Of a stretch of 64,000 nt of DNA, positions 1-7,988 are shown piece after piece. The first letter of the stretch is position 1; each line of letters opens with the position of its first letter. The position numbers and the translations under genes were made by a program. Source of the DNA: Gemmobacter megaterium (GTDB lineage Bacteria > Pseudomonadota > Alphaproteobacteria > Rhodobacterales > Rhodobacteraceae); NCBI RefSeq assembly GCF_900156815.1, contig NZ_FTOT01000001.1, positions 124,001 to 188,000 on the forward strand, written 5' to 3'. The notes beneath the pieces are model-generated. The model made no database searches and was not told the origin of the DNA. It saw nothing but the letters and a program-made list of their open reading frames with translations.

Positions 1-14
1 GTGAAAGTCCAATG

Positions 15-941
15 ATGAACCACTTTCTCGATCTGCACACCACCGACCCTGCGGCCCTGCGGCACATGATGGATACGGCCCACGCCATGAAGACCGCGCG
101 CGCCGGTCTGCCGCGCGGCACCCGAGACGCCGATCAGCCGCTGGCCGGGCGCATGGTGGCGCTGATCTTCGAGAAACCCTCGACGCGGACGCGGGTGTCG
201 TTTGACGTGGGTGTGCGCCAGATGGGCGGCGAAACCATGGTGCTGTCGGGCAAGGAAATGCAACTGGGCCATGGCGAGACGATTGCCGATACCGCGCGGG
301 TGCTGTCGCGGTATGTCGATCTGATCATGATCCGCACCTTCGAGGAAGCGACGCTTCAGGAAATGGCTGAGCACGCCACCGTGCCGGTGATCAACGGGCT
401 GACCAACCGCACCCACCCCTGCCAGATCATGGCCGATGTGATGACCTACGAGGAACATCGCGGCCCCATCGCCGGGAAAAAGGTGGTCTGGTCCGGGGAT
501 GGCAACAATGTCTGTGCCAGTTTCCTTCATGCCGCGGGGCAGTTCGGCTTTGATTTCACCTTCACCGGGCCGCCCACGCTGGACCCCGAGGATGCGGCGG
601 TCAGGTTTGCCCGCGAAAAAGGCGTGCGGGTGGCGATCGAGCGCGATCCGCACAAGGCGGTCGACGGCGCCGATCTGGTCGTGACCGATACCTGGGTGTC
701 GATGCATGATCCTGAAAGCGCCAAGGAACGGCGGCACAACCAACTGCGGCCCTATCAGGTCAACGAGGCGCTGATGGCGCGGGCCAAGCCCGATGCGTTG
801 TTCATGCATTGCCTGCCCGCGCATCGCAATGACGAAGCAACCAGCGCCGTGATGGATGGCCCGCATTCCGTGGTGTTTGACGAGGCCGAGAACCGCCTGC
901 ACGCGCAAAAGGCCGTGTTGCGGTGGTGCCTGGGCCTGTGA
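15..941 (+). CDS. argF: Ornithine carbamoyltransferase
   Basis: Cytoplasmic enzyme of arginine synthesis that makes citrulline from ornithine and carbamoyl phosphate. The carbamoyl-phosphate motif STRTR is at residues 56-60, the HPCQ signature at 134-137 and the ornithine-side HCLP at 265-268. The 308-residue length is normal and the frame is complete. Two ATGs lie in tandem at 12 and 15; I take the second because GAAAG at 3-7 sits seven bases upstream of it, but 12 cannot be excluded. Its upstream neighbour lies outside the window. A TusA-like gene follows 99 bp downstream on the same strand. Confidence 0.96.
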   Translation: MNHFLDLHTTDPAALRHMMDTAHAMKTARAGLPRGTRDADQPLAGRMVALIFEKPSTRTRVSFDVGVRQMGGETMVLSGKEMQLGHGETIADTARVLSRYVDLIMIRTFEEATLQEMAEHATVPVINGLTNRTHPCQIMADVMTYEEHRGPIAGKKVVWSGDGNNVCASFLHAAGQFGFDFTFTGPPTLDPEDAAVRFAREKGVRVAIERDPHKAVDGADLVVTDTWVSMHDPESAKERRHNQLRPYQVNEALMARAKPDALFMHCLPAHRNDEATSAVMDGPHSVVFDEAENRLHAQKAVLRWCLGL

Positions 942-1040
942 TGCGCGGGCGGCAGGCGGCAGGCGCCAGCGACGACCTGCCACCTGCCGGCCCCTGCTTG
1001 CCCTGGCACTGACAGACCGGAAAAGACGGGACAACATCAG

Positions 1041-1301
1041 ATGACTTCGGTGCCAGAGGCGCATGTGACCGTGGATGCCCGTGGCCTGCTGTGCCCGCTG
1101 CCGGTGCTGCGGGCACGCAAGGTGCTGCTTGGCATGTTGCCCGGCCAGATCCTGTGCCTGCGCGCCACGGATCCGGCTGCTGTGGTTGATGTGCCGCATT
1201 TCGCGCGAGAGAATGGGCATGAGATCCTGACCTCGGACGACAGCGGGGGGGAAAGCCGTTGGTGGGTGCGGCGGGGCGAATATTCCCCATTTGTTCCGTA
1301 A
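1041..1301 (+). CDS. TusA-like sulfurtransferase (SirA family)
   Basis: An 86-residue TusA/SirA/YeeD-family protein with the alpha-beta sandwich signature. The N-terminal GLLCPLPVLRARK segment (about residues 14-26) carries the CPxP motif whose cysteine bears persulfide sulfur in this family. Family members relay sulfur, for example for tRNA 2-thiolation or sulfur oxidation. I cannot say which partner this one serves, because no Tus or Sox gene is adjacent. It follows argF on the same strand, without a clear Shine-Dalgarno. An in-frame stop TAA at the end is followed by the AT-rich promoter region of a tiny ORF. Confidence 0.8.
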   Translation: MTSVPEAHVTVDARGLLCPLPVLRARKVLLGMLPGQILCLRATDPAAVVDVPHFARENGHEILTSDDSGGESRWWVRRGEYSPFVP

Positions 1302-1317
1302 AGTTCTTAAAAAGTTC

Positions 1318-1347
1318 TTGACGTAAGGCGGTGTGAATGAGAACAAT
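1318..1347 (+). promoter_or_regulatory. Possible sigma70-type promoter for the 39-residue ORF
   Basis: TTGACG at 1318-1323 and AACAAT at 1342-1347 are 18 bases apart, in an AT-rich island between tusA-like and the small ORF at 1374. The GTTCTT word is repeated just upstream. The -10 is only a 4/6 match, so this is a suggestion. Confidence 0.3.
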
Positions 1348-1373
1348 GAGGCAACATCAGCAAGGAGGCCCCG

Positions 1374-1493
1374 ATGATTTCCGATTTCTTCGCCATCGCC
1401 GCCAGATCGCGCCGCCATCTGGCGCAGGATGCAATCGGGGTGTGCGGGTTGTTTGTCCTGCTGATCGGTTCCTTGCATTTCGCTGCTGTCTGA
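1374..1493 (+). CDS. Small membrane protein, 39 residues
   Basis: Tiny ORF with a strong ribosome-binding site: AAGGAGG at 1362-1368, five bases before the ATG. The product has a basic N-terminal part (RSRRH around residues 11-15) and then a hydrophobic stretch of about 17 residues (about 22-38, with GVCGLFVLLIGSL), so it should be a single-pass inner-membrane peptide with the N-terminus in the cytoplasm. It has its own possible promoter upstream and a strong intrinsic terminator 67 bp downstream, making a compact transcription unit. I do not recognise a named family and assign no function. Confidence 0.6.
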   Translation: MISDFFAIAARSRRHLAQDAIGVCGLFVLLIGSLHFAAV

Positions 1494-1559
1494 CCTGCCT
1501 GTTCTCTGTTCAGCAAGGGCCTTGTCCCGGTCCGAGCCTGTCCCCGACAGAGACGACTG

Positions 1560-1593
1560 CCGCCGCCGCGTACCCCCGCGGCGGCGGTTTTTT
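1560..1593 (+). terminator. Intrinsic terminator after the small ORF
   Basis: A perfect 11-bp stem, CCGCCGCCGCG (1560-1570) with CGCGGCGGCGG (1577-1587), has a six-base loop and is followed by six T (1588-1593). It is a textbook Rho-independent terminator for the plus-strand unit 1041-1493. Confidence 0.85.
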
Positions 1594-1677
1594 CTTGGGC
1601 AAAGCGGTCGTCGGGCAGGGGGTGCCTCTGTGGCAGCCGCTGTGGCGCGACAGATCCGCCACCGGCATCGCGGCAGG

Positions 1678-2121
1678 CTATGGCTGCTGGTCTTCGGCGG
1701 CGGCGATGGCCTCTGCGGCGGCCTGAAGGGCCAACTGGATCGAGGCGTGGCGGTTCTTGTAGTCGCGTGCGGGCATCAGCACCTCGAACCCGTCGAAAGG
1801 CGCATCAGGGACCGGCCCGCCTTGCAGCATGGTGGCAAGCTGGTCGCGGGCCTGTTCGACCTCGGCCCGTGTGCGGCCGGGTAGCACGGCGCCCATGACC
1901 GACGCGGCGGCCTGACCCAGGGCGCAGGCCTTGACGTCTTGGGCGAATTGCGCGACGCGGCCGTCCTGCATCGTCACATCCACCGTCACCGTCGAGCCGC
2001 ACAGGGGCGAGCGCCGCCGCGCGCTGCCTTGCGGCGCGGGCAGGCGGCCCAGATGCGGAATGGATGCCGTCAGCGCCAGGATGCGCGCGGAATAGAGCTT
2101 CATCAGGTCGCTGTCGCTCAT
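1678..2121 (-). CDS. Iron-sulfur cluster scaffold-like protein (NifU N-terminal/SufU type)
   Basis: A 147-residue protein of the IscU/SufU fold. The first ligand motif reads PLCGSTV (Cys41) and the second [13 protein letters not shown] (Cys66). The position of the third cluster cysteine appears to be NRHASI near residue 125, where IscU has HCS and SufU RxKC, so the third ligand seems replaced. Family members hold nascent Fe-S clusters; with two of three cysteines this one may only bind metal or act as an accessory. I start at the MSDSD methionine, where similarity begins. It is divergent from hisI, with 69 bp between the starts. Confidence 0.75.
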   Translation of the reverse strand: MSDSDLMKLYSARILALTASIPHLGRLPAPQGSARRRSPLCGSTVTVDVTMQDGRVAQFAQDVKACALGQAAASVMGAVLPGRTRAEVEQARDQLATMLQGGPVPDAPFDGFEVLMPARDYKNRHASIQLALQAAAEAIAAAEDQQP

Positions 2122-2190
2122 GGTCGGGGTGCTTTCGTTCGGGACCTTGCAGGTATAGATAGGCGCCTGGACCACGCGAGGAAAGACGCC

Positions 2191-2550
2191 ATGACCTTTG
2201 ATCCTGCCAGCCTGACCTACGATGTGAACGGATTGATCCCCGCCATTGCACAGGACCATGCGACGGGCGAGGTGCTGATGATGGCCTGGATGAATGCCCG
2301 ATCGCTGGCGCTTACGCTGGAGACCGGGCAAGTCACCTATTGGTCGCGGTCGCGCCAGGCGTTCTGGGCCAAGGGCGAAACCTCGGGCCATGTGCAACGG
2401 CTGATCGAGCTGCGAGTGGATTGCGACCGCGATTGCCTGTTGTTGCGTGTCGATCAGGCCGGGCCTGCCTGCCACACCAACCGCCGCTCGTGCTTTTATA
2501 CCGCTGTACGGGGCGGAGACGAGGTGGAAATCATGGCGCCCATGGTCTGA
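2191..2550 (+). CDS. hisI: Phosphoribosyl-AMP cyclohydrolase
   Basis: Third step of histidine synthesis: opens the adenine ring of phosphoribosyl-AMP in the cytoplasm, using zinc and magnesium. The 119-residue protein carries the signature DCDRDCLLL followed by [13 protein letters not shown] near residues 77-105, with the metal-binding aspartates and cysteines in place. It is a stand-alone HisI, not fused to HisE, as usual in alphaproteobacteria. It is divergent from the scaffold-like gene and convergent with gluQ. Other his genes in this window (hisN, hisZ, hisG) are far away, so the pathway is dispersed. Confidence 0.95.
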   Translation: MTFDPASLTYDVNGLIPAIAQDHATGEVLMMAWMNARSLALTLETGQVTYWSRSRQAFWAKGETSGHVQRLIELRVDCDRDCLLLRVDQAGPACHTNRRSCFYTAVRGGDEVEIMAPMV

Positions 2551-2556
2551 GCGCCC

Positions 2557-2604
2557 GCCTGATACCGGGGGCGAATGCCTTTGGCGGGGATACCCGGATC
2601 AGGC
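2557..2604. terminator. Inverted repeat between convergent hisI and gluQ
   Basis: GCCTGATACCGGG (2557-2569) and CCCGGATCAGGC (2593-2604) pair with a single bulged base and enclose about 23 bases. The right arm overlaps the gluQ stop codon. No T tract follows, so a bidirectional termination or mRNA-stability role is inferred from the convergent position only. Confidence 0.4.
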
Positions 2605-3468
2605 CGACGGGGGCACCGGATCGAGACCCACCATACGGCGGATTGTCTGCGGGGTGGCGCCTTCGGCCCGGAATTTCGCAAGGGCGCGGGCATCGTCGCG
2701 TTTGGCCAGGCGCTTGCCCTGACTGTCCCGGATCAGTCGGTGATGGTGATAGACCGGATGGGGCAGGCCAAGCAGGCGTTGCAGCAGGACGTGGATGGCC
2801 GTCGCCTCGAACAGATCGGCGCCGCGGGTGACATGGGTGATGCTCTGGGCGGCATCATCCACCACGACCGACAGGTGATACGAGGTGCCGAAATCGCGCC
2901 GGGCGAGCACGATGTCGCCAATGCGGGCGGCGTAGTCCTGCGCGGTGCGCGTGATGGTGCCTGCGTGGTCCGGGCCGGTTTCGAGGAAGGTGGTGGAGCT
3001 GATCCCCGACAGCGCGGCTGCCATGTCCAGCCGCAGGTGCTGGTCGGTCGGGCGCGGGCCGCTGCGCGGTCGGGTGCGGCAGATGCCGGGATAGACCGGG
3101 CCATCGGGGCCATGATGGGGCGCGCCTTCCTGCGGGGCGCCAAGCGCAAGGTCGATGTCGCGCCGGGTGCAGGTGCAGGGATACAGCAGGCCCAGCGCCC
3201 AAAGCTGGTCGAGCGCGGCGCGGTAGGCGGGCATCCGGTCCGACTGCCGCATCGGTGCGGCGTCCCAGCGGATGCCCAGCCAGGCAAGATCGTCGATCAG
3301 TTGGGCGTGCCATTGCGGCTTGCTGCGCTGGGGGTCGATATCTTCGATCCGCAGCAGGAAGGTGCCGTGGTTGGCCCGCGCCATGTCATGGGCCAGAAGG
3401 GCGGAATAGGCGTGGCCCAGATGCAGCGGCCCGGTGGGCGAAGGGGCAAACCGGGTGGTGAAGCTCAC
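2599..3468 (-). CDS. gluQ: Glutamyl-queuosine tRNA(Asp) synthetase
   Basis: Truncated class I glutamyl-tRNA synthetase paralogue that attaches glutamate to queuosine in the anticodon of tRNA-Asp. The HIGH equivalent is HLGH at residues 16-19, preceded by RFAPSPTG. The KMSKS equivalent is GKRLAKRD near residue 230. The zinc-site pattern YPCTCTRR plus YPGICR is present, and the anticodon-binding domain of GltX is absent, as expected at 289 residues. I use the GTG at 3468, one base after the trmFO stop. A TTG at 3486 would add six residues and overlap trmFO. It is probably co-transcribed with trmFO. Confidence 0.92.
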   Translation of the reverse strand: MSFTTRFAPSPTGPLHLGHAYSALLAHDMARANHGTFLLRIEDIDPQRSKPQWHAQLIDDLAWLGIRWDAAPMRQSDRMPAYRAALDQLWALGLLYPCTCTRRDIDLALGAPQEGAPHHGPDGPVYPGICRTRPRSGPRPTDQHLRLDMAAALSGISSTTFLETGPDHAGTITRTAQDYAARIGDIVLARRDFGTSYHLSVVVDDAAQSITHVTRGADLFEATAIHVLLQRLLGLPHPVYHHHRLIRDSQGKRLAKRDDARALAKFRAEGATPQTIRRMVGLDPVPPSA

Positions 3469-3469
3469 G

Positions 3470-4810
3470 TCAGCTTTGCCCTGCAAGCCATTGGTTGAAC
3501 GCCTCTTTCGCGCGGTCGGTATAGGCTTTGTAGCGATCCTTGCGCCCGCGGCGCCCGCCCTTGGCCTCGATCGGGGGGAACAGGCCGAAGTTGACGTTCA
3601 TCGGCTGGAACGTCTTGGCATCGGCATCGCCCGTGATATGCGCGACCAGCGCACCCAGAGCGGTTTCGCGCGGCGGCGGCGCAAGGTCGCGGCCCAGGAT
3701 CTCTGCTGCTGCCATCCGGCCTGCCAGAAGGCCCATCGAGGCGCTTTCGACATAGCCTTCGACGCCGGTGATCTGTCCGGCAAAGCGGATGTTGGGCCGC
3801 GATTTCAGGCGCATCCGGCCATCCAGCAGCGTTGGCGAATTGATGAACGTGTTGCGGTGGATGCCGCCAAGCCGGGCAAAGGACGCCTGTGTCAAGCCGG
3901 GAATCATCTTGAAAACAGTGGTTTGCGCGCCATACTTCATCTTGGTCTGAAAGCCCACGATATTGTAGAGCGTTCCCAGCGCGTTGTCCCGACGCAATTG
4001 AACCACGGCATAGGGTTTGACATCGGGCCGGTGCGGGTTGGTCAGGCCCACCGGCTTCATCGGGCCAAAGCGCAGCGTTTCGCGCCCGCGTTCGGCCATC
4101 ACCTCGACCGGCAGGCAGCCATCGAAATAGCCCGCCGTCTCGCCTTCGTGGAACTCGGCCTTCTCGGCGGCCAGCATGGCGTCGATGAAAGCTTCGTACT
4201 GGTCGCGGTCCATCGGGCAGTTGATATAGGCGGTGCGCTCTTCCTCGGTCTCGCCCTTGTCATAGCGCGACTGGCGCCAGGCGACCGACATGTCGATGCT
4301 GTCGGCATAAACGATGGGGGCGATGGCATCGAAAAAGGCGAGCGACTCGGCCCCGGTCACGGCCCGGATACTGTCGGCCAGCGCGCCCGATGTCAGCGGG
4401 CCGGTGGCGACGATCCAGTGGCCGTCGGCCGGTAGCTCTGTCACTTCGGTTTCAGAGACCGTGACCAGCGGATGGGCGCGCAACTGTGCGGTGATCCATT
4501 CGGAAAACGGGTCGCGGTCCACCGCCAGCGCGCCGCCCGCTGGCAGGCGGTGGCGTTCGGCCGATTGCAGCACGATGCCGCCGGCCGCGCGCATTTCCCA
4601 ATGCAGCAGGCCCACGGCATTGCGTTCGTCATCGTCCGACCGGAACGAATTGGAGCAGACCATCTCGGCAAAGTTGCCGGTGCGGTGGGCAAAGGTGCCG
4701 ACATGGGGCCGCATCTCGTGCAGCACAACGGGCACGCCCATGGAGACGGCCTGCCAGGCGGCCTCGGATCCGGCCATGCCGGCGCCGATGATATGAAGGG
4801 GTTCTGTCAT
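3470..4810 (-). CDS. trmFO: tRNA (uracil-54-C5) methyltransferase, folate-dependent
   Basis: FAD- and methylene-tetrahydrofolate-dependent enzyme that makes m5U54 in the T loop of tRNA. The N-terminal FAD-binding glycine motif [11 protein letters not shown] begins at residue 9. The family-typical CSNSFRSDD is near 60-68, and the [14 protein letters not shown] block near 350-363 matches the second FAD-contact region of TrmFO/GidA-like proteins. Length 446 is normal. The start chosen is the ATG of [11 protein letters not shown]; an in-frame ATG eight codons upstream is less likely. It is tightly linked to gluQ, so two tRNA-modification genes are paired. Confidence 0.95.
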   Translation of the reverse strand: MTEPLHIIGAGMAGSEAAWQAVSMGVPVVLHEMRPHVGTFAHRTGNFAEMVCSNSFRSDDDERNAVGLLHWEMRAAGGIVLQSAERHRLPAGGALAVDRDPFSEWITAQLRAHPLVTVSETEVTELPADGHWIVATGPLTSGALADSIRAVTGAESLAFFDAIAPIVYADSIDMSVAWRQSRYDKGETEEERTAYINCPMDRDQYEAFIDAMLAAEKAEFHEGETAGYFDGCLPVEVMAERGRETLRFGPMKPVGLTNPHRPDVKPYAVVQLRRDNALGTLYNIVGFQTKMKYGAQTTVFKMIPGLTQASFARLGGIHRNTFINSPTLLDGRMRLKSRPNIRFAGQITGVEGYVESASMGLLAGRMAAAEILGRDLAPPPRETALGALVAHITGDADAKTFQPMNVNFGLFPPIEAKGGRRGRKDRYKAYTDRAKEAFNQWLAGQS

Positions 4811-4846
4811 GGCGACGATGTAATCCCCCGCCACGCCAAAGGGAAG

Positions 4847-5149
4847 TCAGCGCGCGCAGAACGCCTCGGCCATTTCGCCGAAAGCGCGGTAGCGGGCCCA
4901 GAATTCGTTGTCGCTGTCGGATTTCGACATGCGGATCTGCTGTGCCTGATCGGGATCCTTGAAGAACCGGGCGGCGCGGCGCTGTTCGCTGCGTTGCAAG
5001 GTGCGGTCGGCGGCCTGCTGGATGCAGGTGCACAGCGCCCGGTCGCCTTTGGCGCGGGGGCTGGACATGCAGGCGTTTTCAATGGGTCCGGCAAGGGTGG
5101 CGGTGCCGCTGGCCAGAAGGATGCCTGCGGAGAGAAGGAATTTGCGCAT
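4847..5149 (-). CDS. Small secreted protein of unknown function
   Basis: A 100-residue protein with a clear signal peptide (MRKFLLSAGILLASGTATLA, cleavage after ATLA) and a small mature part with four cysteines: one in ENACMSS, two in LCTC and one in the C-terminal FCAR. An internal lysine-arginine-rich stretch (RSEQRRAARFFKD) precedes an acidic, aromatic end. I do not recognise a characterised family; similar small cysteine proteins occur in Rhodobacteraceae. The start is the second ATG, because the signal peptide begins there. It lies upstream of trmFO on the same strand, 36 bp away. Confidence 0.7.
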   Translation of the reverse strand: MRKFLLSAGILLASGTATLAGPIENACMSSPRAKGDRALCTCIQQAADRTLQRSEQRRAARFFKDPDQAQQIRMSKSDSDNEFWARYRAFGEMAEAFCAR

Positions 5150-5384
5150 GGTCTGCCTCATATCTTTGGTCGCGGCGCTCGTCCGGCCCGCTTGAGCCCC
5201 TTGCCATCCTGCCCGAAGGCGCGCCGAGTTTCAATCGCGGTGCCGCCGGGCGGCGGCGCCCAAGGGGCAGGGGCGCCCGAACCGGCGAGCGCAAGATGCA
5301 GTGGGCGGGGCCTGCCTGGCATGGATGTTTGCGCGAATCTGCCGGGGCCCTGTGTCATCGCGCCGCAAGTGGATCACAGAATCG

Positions 5385-5413
5385 TTGACCGACTCTGCAT
5401 CGGATGGTAGGAA
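5385..5413 (+). promoter_or_regulatory. Probable ivd promoter
   Basis: TTGACC at 5385-5390 and TAGGAA at 5408-5413 are 17 bases apart. Transcription would start inside or next to the TGAAC inverted repeat, which fits repression by occlusion. The -10 is weak. Confidence 0.4.
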
Positions 5414-5414
5414 A

Positions 5415-5428
5415 TGAACATTCGTTCA
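5415..5428. promoter_or_regulatory. Inverted repeat, probable operator of ivd
   Basis: TGAACATTCGTTCA consists of perfect 5-bp arms TGAAC/GTTCA around four bases, placed between the predicted -10 and the ivd start. The size and placement suit a TetR-family dimer, the usual regulator type for acyl-CoA dehydrogenase genes. The regulator itself is not in this window. Confidence 0.5.
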
Positions 5429-5447
5429 ATAAACGGGAGGGGAGCCC

Positions 5448-6608
5448 ATGTTCACCGCATCCATGCGCTTTGATCTGGGTGAGGATGTCGACGCACTGCG
5501 CGAGACCGTGCATCGCTGGGCGCAGGAGCGGGTAAAGCCCCTCGCCGCACAGGTGGACCGCGACAACACCTTTCCACATGATCTGTGGCGCGAGATGGGC
5601 GATCTGGGCCTGCTGGGCATCACCGTGTCCGAGGAGTACGGCGGGGCGGGAATGGGCTATCTGGCCCACGCCATCGCCACAGAGGAAATCGCGCGGGCAT
5701 CCGCCAGCATCAGCCTGTCCTATGGCGCGCATTCCAACCTGTGCGTGAACCAGATCAAGCTGAACGGAACCGACGAGCAAAAGCGCAAATATCTGCCCGG
5801 CCTGATTTCGGGCGAACATGTCGGCGCGCTGGCCATGTCCGAGCCTTCGGCAGGGTCGGATGTGGTGTCGATGAAGCTCAAGGCCGACAAGCGCAACGGG
5901 TATTACGTGCTCAACGGCACGAAATACTGGATCACCAATGGCCCCGATGCCGATACGCTGGTGGTCTATGCCAAGACCGACCCAGAGGCCGGATCCAAGG
6001 GCATGACCGCCTTTATCGTCGAAAAGTCGATGAAGGGATTCTCGACCTCGCAGCATTTCGACAAGCTGGGAATGCGCGGGTCGAACACGGCGCAGTTGTT
6101 CTTTGACAACTGCGAAGTGCCGTTCGAGAATGTTCTGGGCACCGAAGGCAAGGGCGTGCGCGTCCTGATGTCGGGGCTGGATTATGAACGGGTCGTGCTG
6201 TCAGGCATCGGCACGGGCATCATGGCGGCCTGTCTGGACGAGGTGATGCCCTATGTGAAGGAGCGCCAGCAGTTCGGCCAGCCGATCGGGAATTTCCAGC
6301 TGATGCAGGGCAAGATCGCCGATATGTATGTCGGGCTGAACACGGCCCGCGCCTATCTTTACGAGGTCGCCAAGGCCTGCGACCGGGGCCAGGTCACGCG
6401 GCAGGATGCGGCGGGCTGTGTGCTGTATTGCTCTGAACAGGCGATGGTGCAGGCGCATCAGGCGGTTCAGGCGCTTGGCGGCGCGGGCTTTTTGAATGAC
6501 AGCGTGGTCAGCCGCCTGTTCCGCGATGCCAAGTTGATGGAAATCGGCGCCGGCACCTCCGAGATCCGCCGGATGCTGATCGGGCGCGAATTGATGGGCG
6601 CCCAATAG
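5448..6608 (+). CDS. ivd: Isovaleryl-CoA dehydrogenase
   Basis: Flavoprotein that oxidises isovaleryl-CoA to 3-methylcrotonyl-CoA in leucine breakdown and passes electrons to ETF. It is 386 residues with the acyl-CoA dehydrogenase blocks [10 protein letters not shown] (129-138) and YWITNG (160-165). The decisive feature is Glu247 in LDYER, the helix-G position of the catalytic base in isovaleryl-CoA dehydrogenases. At the C-terminal position where medium-chain enzymes carry the base, this protein reads EIGAGTSEI with no glutamate. It is followed by an LprI-like gene 11 bp downstream. The mcc genes of the same pathway start 1.4 kb further on. Confidence 0.93.
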   Translation: MFTASMRFDLGEDVDALRETVHRWAQERVKPLAAQVDRDNTFPHDLWREMGDLGLLGITVSEEYGGAGMGYLAHAIATEEIARASASISLSYGAHSNLCVNQIKLNGTDEQKRKYLPGLISGEHVGALAMSEPSAGSDVVSMKLKADKRNGYYVLNGTKYWITNGPDADTLVVYAKTDPEAGSKGMTAFIVEKSMKGFSTSQHFDKLGMRGSNTAQLFFDNCEVPFENVLGTEGKGVRVLMSGLDYERVVLSGIGTGIMAACLDEVMPYVKERQQFGQPIGNFQLMQGKIADMYVGLNTARAYLYEVAKACDRGQVTRQDAAGCVLYCSEQAMVQAHQAVQALGGAGFLNDSVVSRLFRDAKLMEIGAGTSEIRRMLIGRELMGAQ

Positions 6609-6619
6609 CGGAGGGCGCG

Positions 6620-7108
6620 ATGCGCAGTGTTCTGGTTCTTGCTGCCCTGTGTCCCGCCCCGGCGCTGGCGCAGGACATGACCTTTGCCCCGGATGCGACG
6701 GCGGCCTGTCTGGTCGCAGGTGGCACCGATTGCGCAGGCAAGGCGGCGGATGCCTGCATGGCGGGCAATCCGGGCGGCGACTCCACCTATGGCATGGGGT
6801 TCTGCCTGGAGAACGAGCGCGTGTGGTGGGATGACCGGCTGAACGCGGCCTACAAGGCGCTGACCTCGATCCATGCGCGGCAGGACCGGGCGGCAACGGT
6901 GGCAGGCGAACCTGTTGCCAACCGCCAGTCGGCCTTGCGCGACATGCAGCGCGCCTGGATCGGCTGGCGCGATGCGGCCTGCGCCTATGAGGCGGCGCAA
7001 TGGGGCAATGGCACCGGGGCGGGGCCCGCCACGCTGGCCTGCCTGATGCAGATCACCGCGGATCAGGCCCTTGCGCTTGAGGCGCGGGTGGCCGAGGCAG
7101 ACCGCTGA
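6620..7108 (+). CDS. Secreted LprI-like (DUF1311) protein
   Basis: A 162-residue protein with an N-terminal signal peptide (cleavage after APALA, about residue 17) and a DUF1311/lysozyme-inhibitor LprI-type domain. The typical pattern LNAAYKAL, then QRAWIGWRDAACAYE, then a cysteine near TLACLMQIT is present in order, with paired cysteines that should form disulfides in the periplasm. Family members are implicated in lysozyme inhibition, but most are uncharacterised. It sits 11 bp after ivd and may ride on the same transcript; nothing connects it functionally to leucine breakdown. Confidence 0.75.
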   Translation: MRSVLVLAALCPAPALAQDMTFAPDATAACLVAGGTDCAGKAADACMAGNPGGDSTYGMGFCLENERVWWDDRLNAAYKALTSIHARQDRAATVAGEPVANRQSALRDMQRAWIGWRDAACAYEAAQWGNGTGAGPATLACLMQITADQALALEARVAEADR

Positions 7109-7173
7109 TGCGCCGCCCCGGCCGATCCCCCTGCGCGGCGCGCACTCCCGCGCGCGCCACGGCAGCGGGGCGA

Positions 7174-7773
7174 TCAGAACTTCATCACATAGGCAAGGCC
7201 AAAGACCAGCGGGTCCACCTGGGCCTTGCCGATCTTGGCGCCGTTCAGCGACACATCGGCATTGATGTCGATCCAGCGCAGGTTCATCCGCAGCGCCGAT
7301 TTTTCGCTGACCGCATAATCCAGCCCGACCTGCGCCGCGAGGCCCCAGCTATCGCCGATCTTCACGCTGCCCAGCGGGGATTTCTCTTCGAAGAATTTGG
7401 TATAGTTCACCCCAAGGCCGACAAAGGGTTTGACCGCGCTACCCGTCGGGAAATGCCAGTTCAGCGACAGCGTGGGCGGCAGGTGCTGGGTCGATCCGAT
7501 CTTGGCCCCGCCCACCTTCAGATCGTGCTTGAAGGGCGTGGCGGCCAGAACCTCGATGCCCAGATTGTCGCGGATGAAATATTCGAAGGTGATTGTCGGG
7601 CGCGCACTGTTGCCAATGCTCAGCGGCCCGGCGGTCAGCGTGCCATTGTTCGATTTGGGCGCGACGACACCCAAGCCAAAGCCCAGCGTCATGTCACCCC
7701 TGGACTGCGCAAGCGCCGGGGCGGCCGTGCCCATGACAGCGATCATGGCAAGGGACATCAAGGAACGTTTCAT
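7174..7773 (-). CDS. ompW: Outer-membrane protein of the OmpW family
   Basis: A 199-residue protein with a signal peptide (about residues 1-22, ending APALA) and an eight-strand beta-barrel pattern ending in phenylalanine (AYVMKF), as outer-membrane porins do. OmpW features present are FEYFIRDNLGIEVLAATPFKHD and the PPTLSLNWHF-to-VGLGVNYTKFF segment. The family forms a small hydrophobic channel and responds to oxygen, iron and stress. A perfect FNR-type palindrome lies about 60 bp upstream of the start. The gene is convergent with the LprI-like gene. The start is the ATG at the signal peptide. Confidence 0.9.
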   Translation of the reverse strand: MKRSLMSLAMIAVMGTAAPALAQSRGDMTLGFGLGVVAPKSNNGTLTAGPLSIGNSARPTITFEYFIRDNLGIEVLAATPFKHDLKVGGAKIGSTQHLPPTLSLNWHFPTGSAVKPFVGLGVNYTKFFEEKSPLGSVKIGDSWGLAAQVGLDYAVSEKSALRMNLRWIDINADVSLNGAKIGKAQVDPLVFGLAYVMKF

Positions 7774-7831
7774 CGGTTTTCTCGCAGGTTGGTTGCGGGC
7801 CGACCCTGCGCCTGCGTGCCCGCGCAACACG

Positions 7832-7845
7832 TTGATCTGGATCAA
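7832..7845. promoter_or_regulatory. FNR/FnrL-type binding site upstream of ompW
   Basis: TTGATCTGGATCAA is a perfect match to the FNR consensus TTGAT-N4-ATCAA. Its centre is about 66 bp from the ompW ATG and about 150 bp from the mccB ATG. Position and family knowledge (E. coli ompW is FNR-controlled) favour ompW as the target. Confidence 0.75.
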
Positions 7846-7988
7846 GCGCACCGCGAAACCGCCTGCGGCATTTCGGCCCGGATGCGCAAGCAAGCCCATG
7901 ATGCGCATGTGAAAAACATGACTATGACATATTGCATCAGACCGGCCGCCTTTGGCCGCGCCCTGACATCCCCAGAAGGGAACCGCCC

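Larger units (their letters stand above)
5150..5447. other. Intergenic region upstream of ivd
   Basis: About 298 bp between the divergent small secreted gene and ivd. The left two thirds are GC-rich and hold no convincing ORF. The right end contains the ivd promoter and operator listed separately, and GGGAGGGGAG just before the ivd ATG is its ribosome-binding site. Confidence 0.6.
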
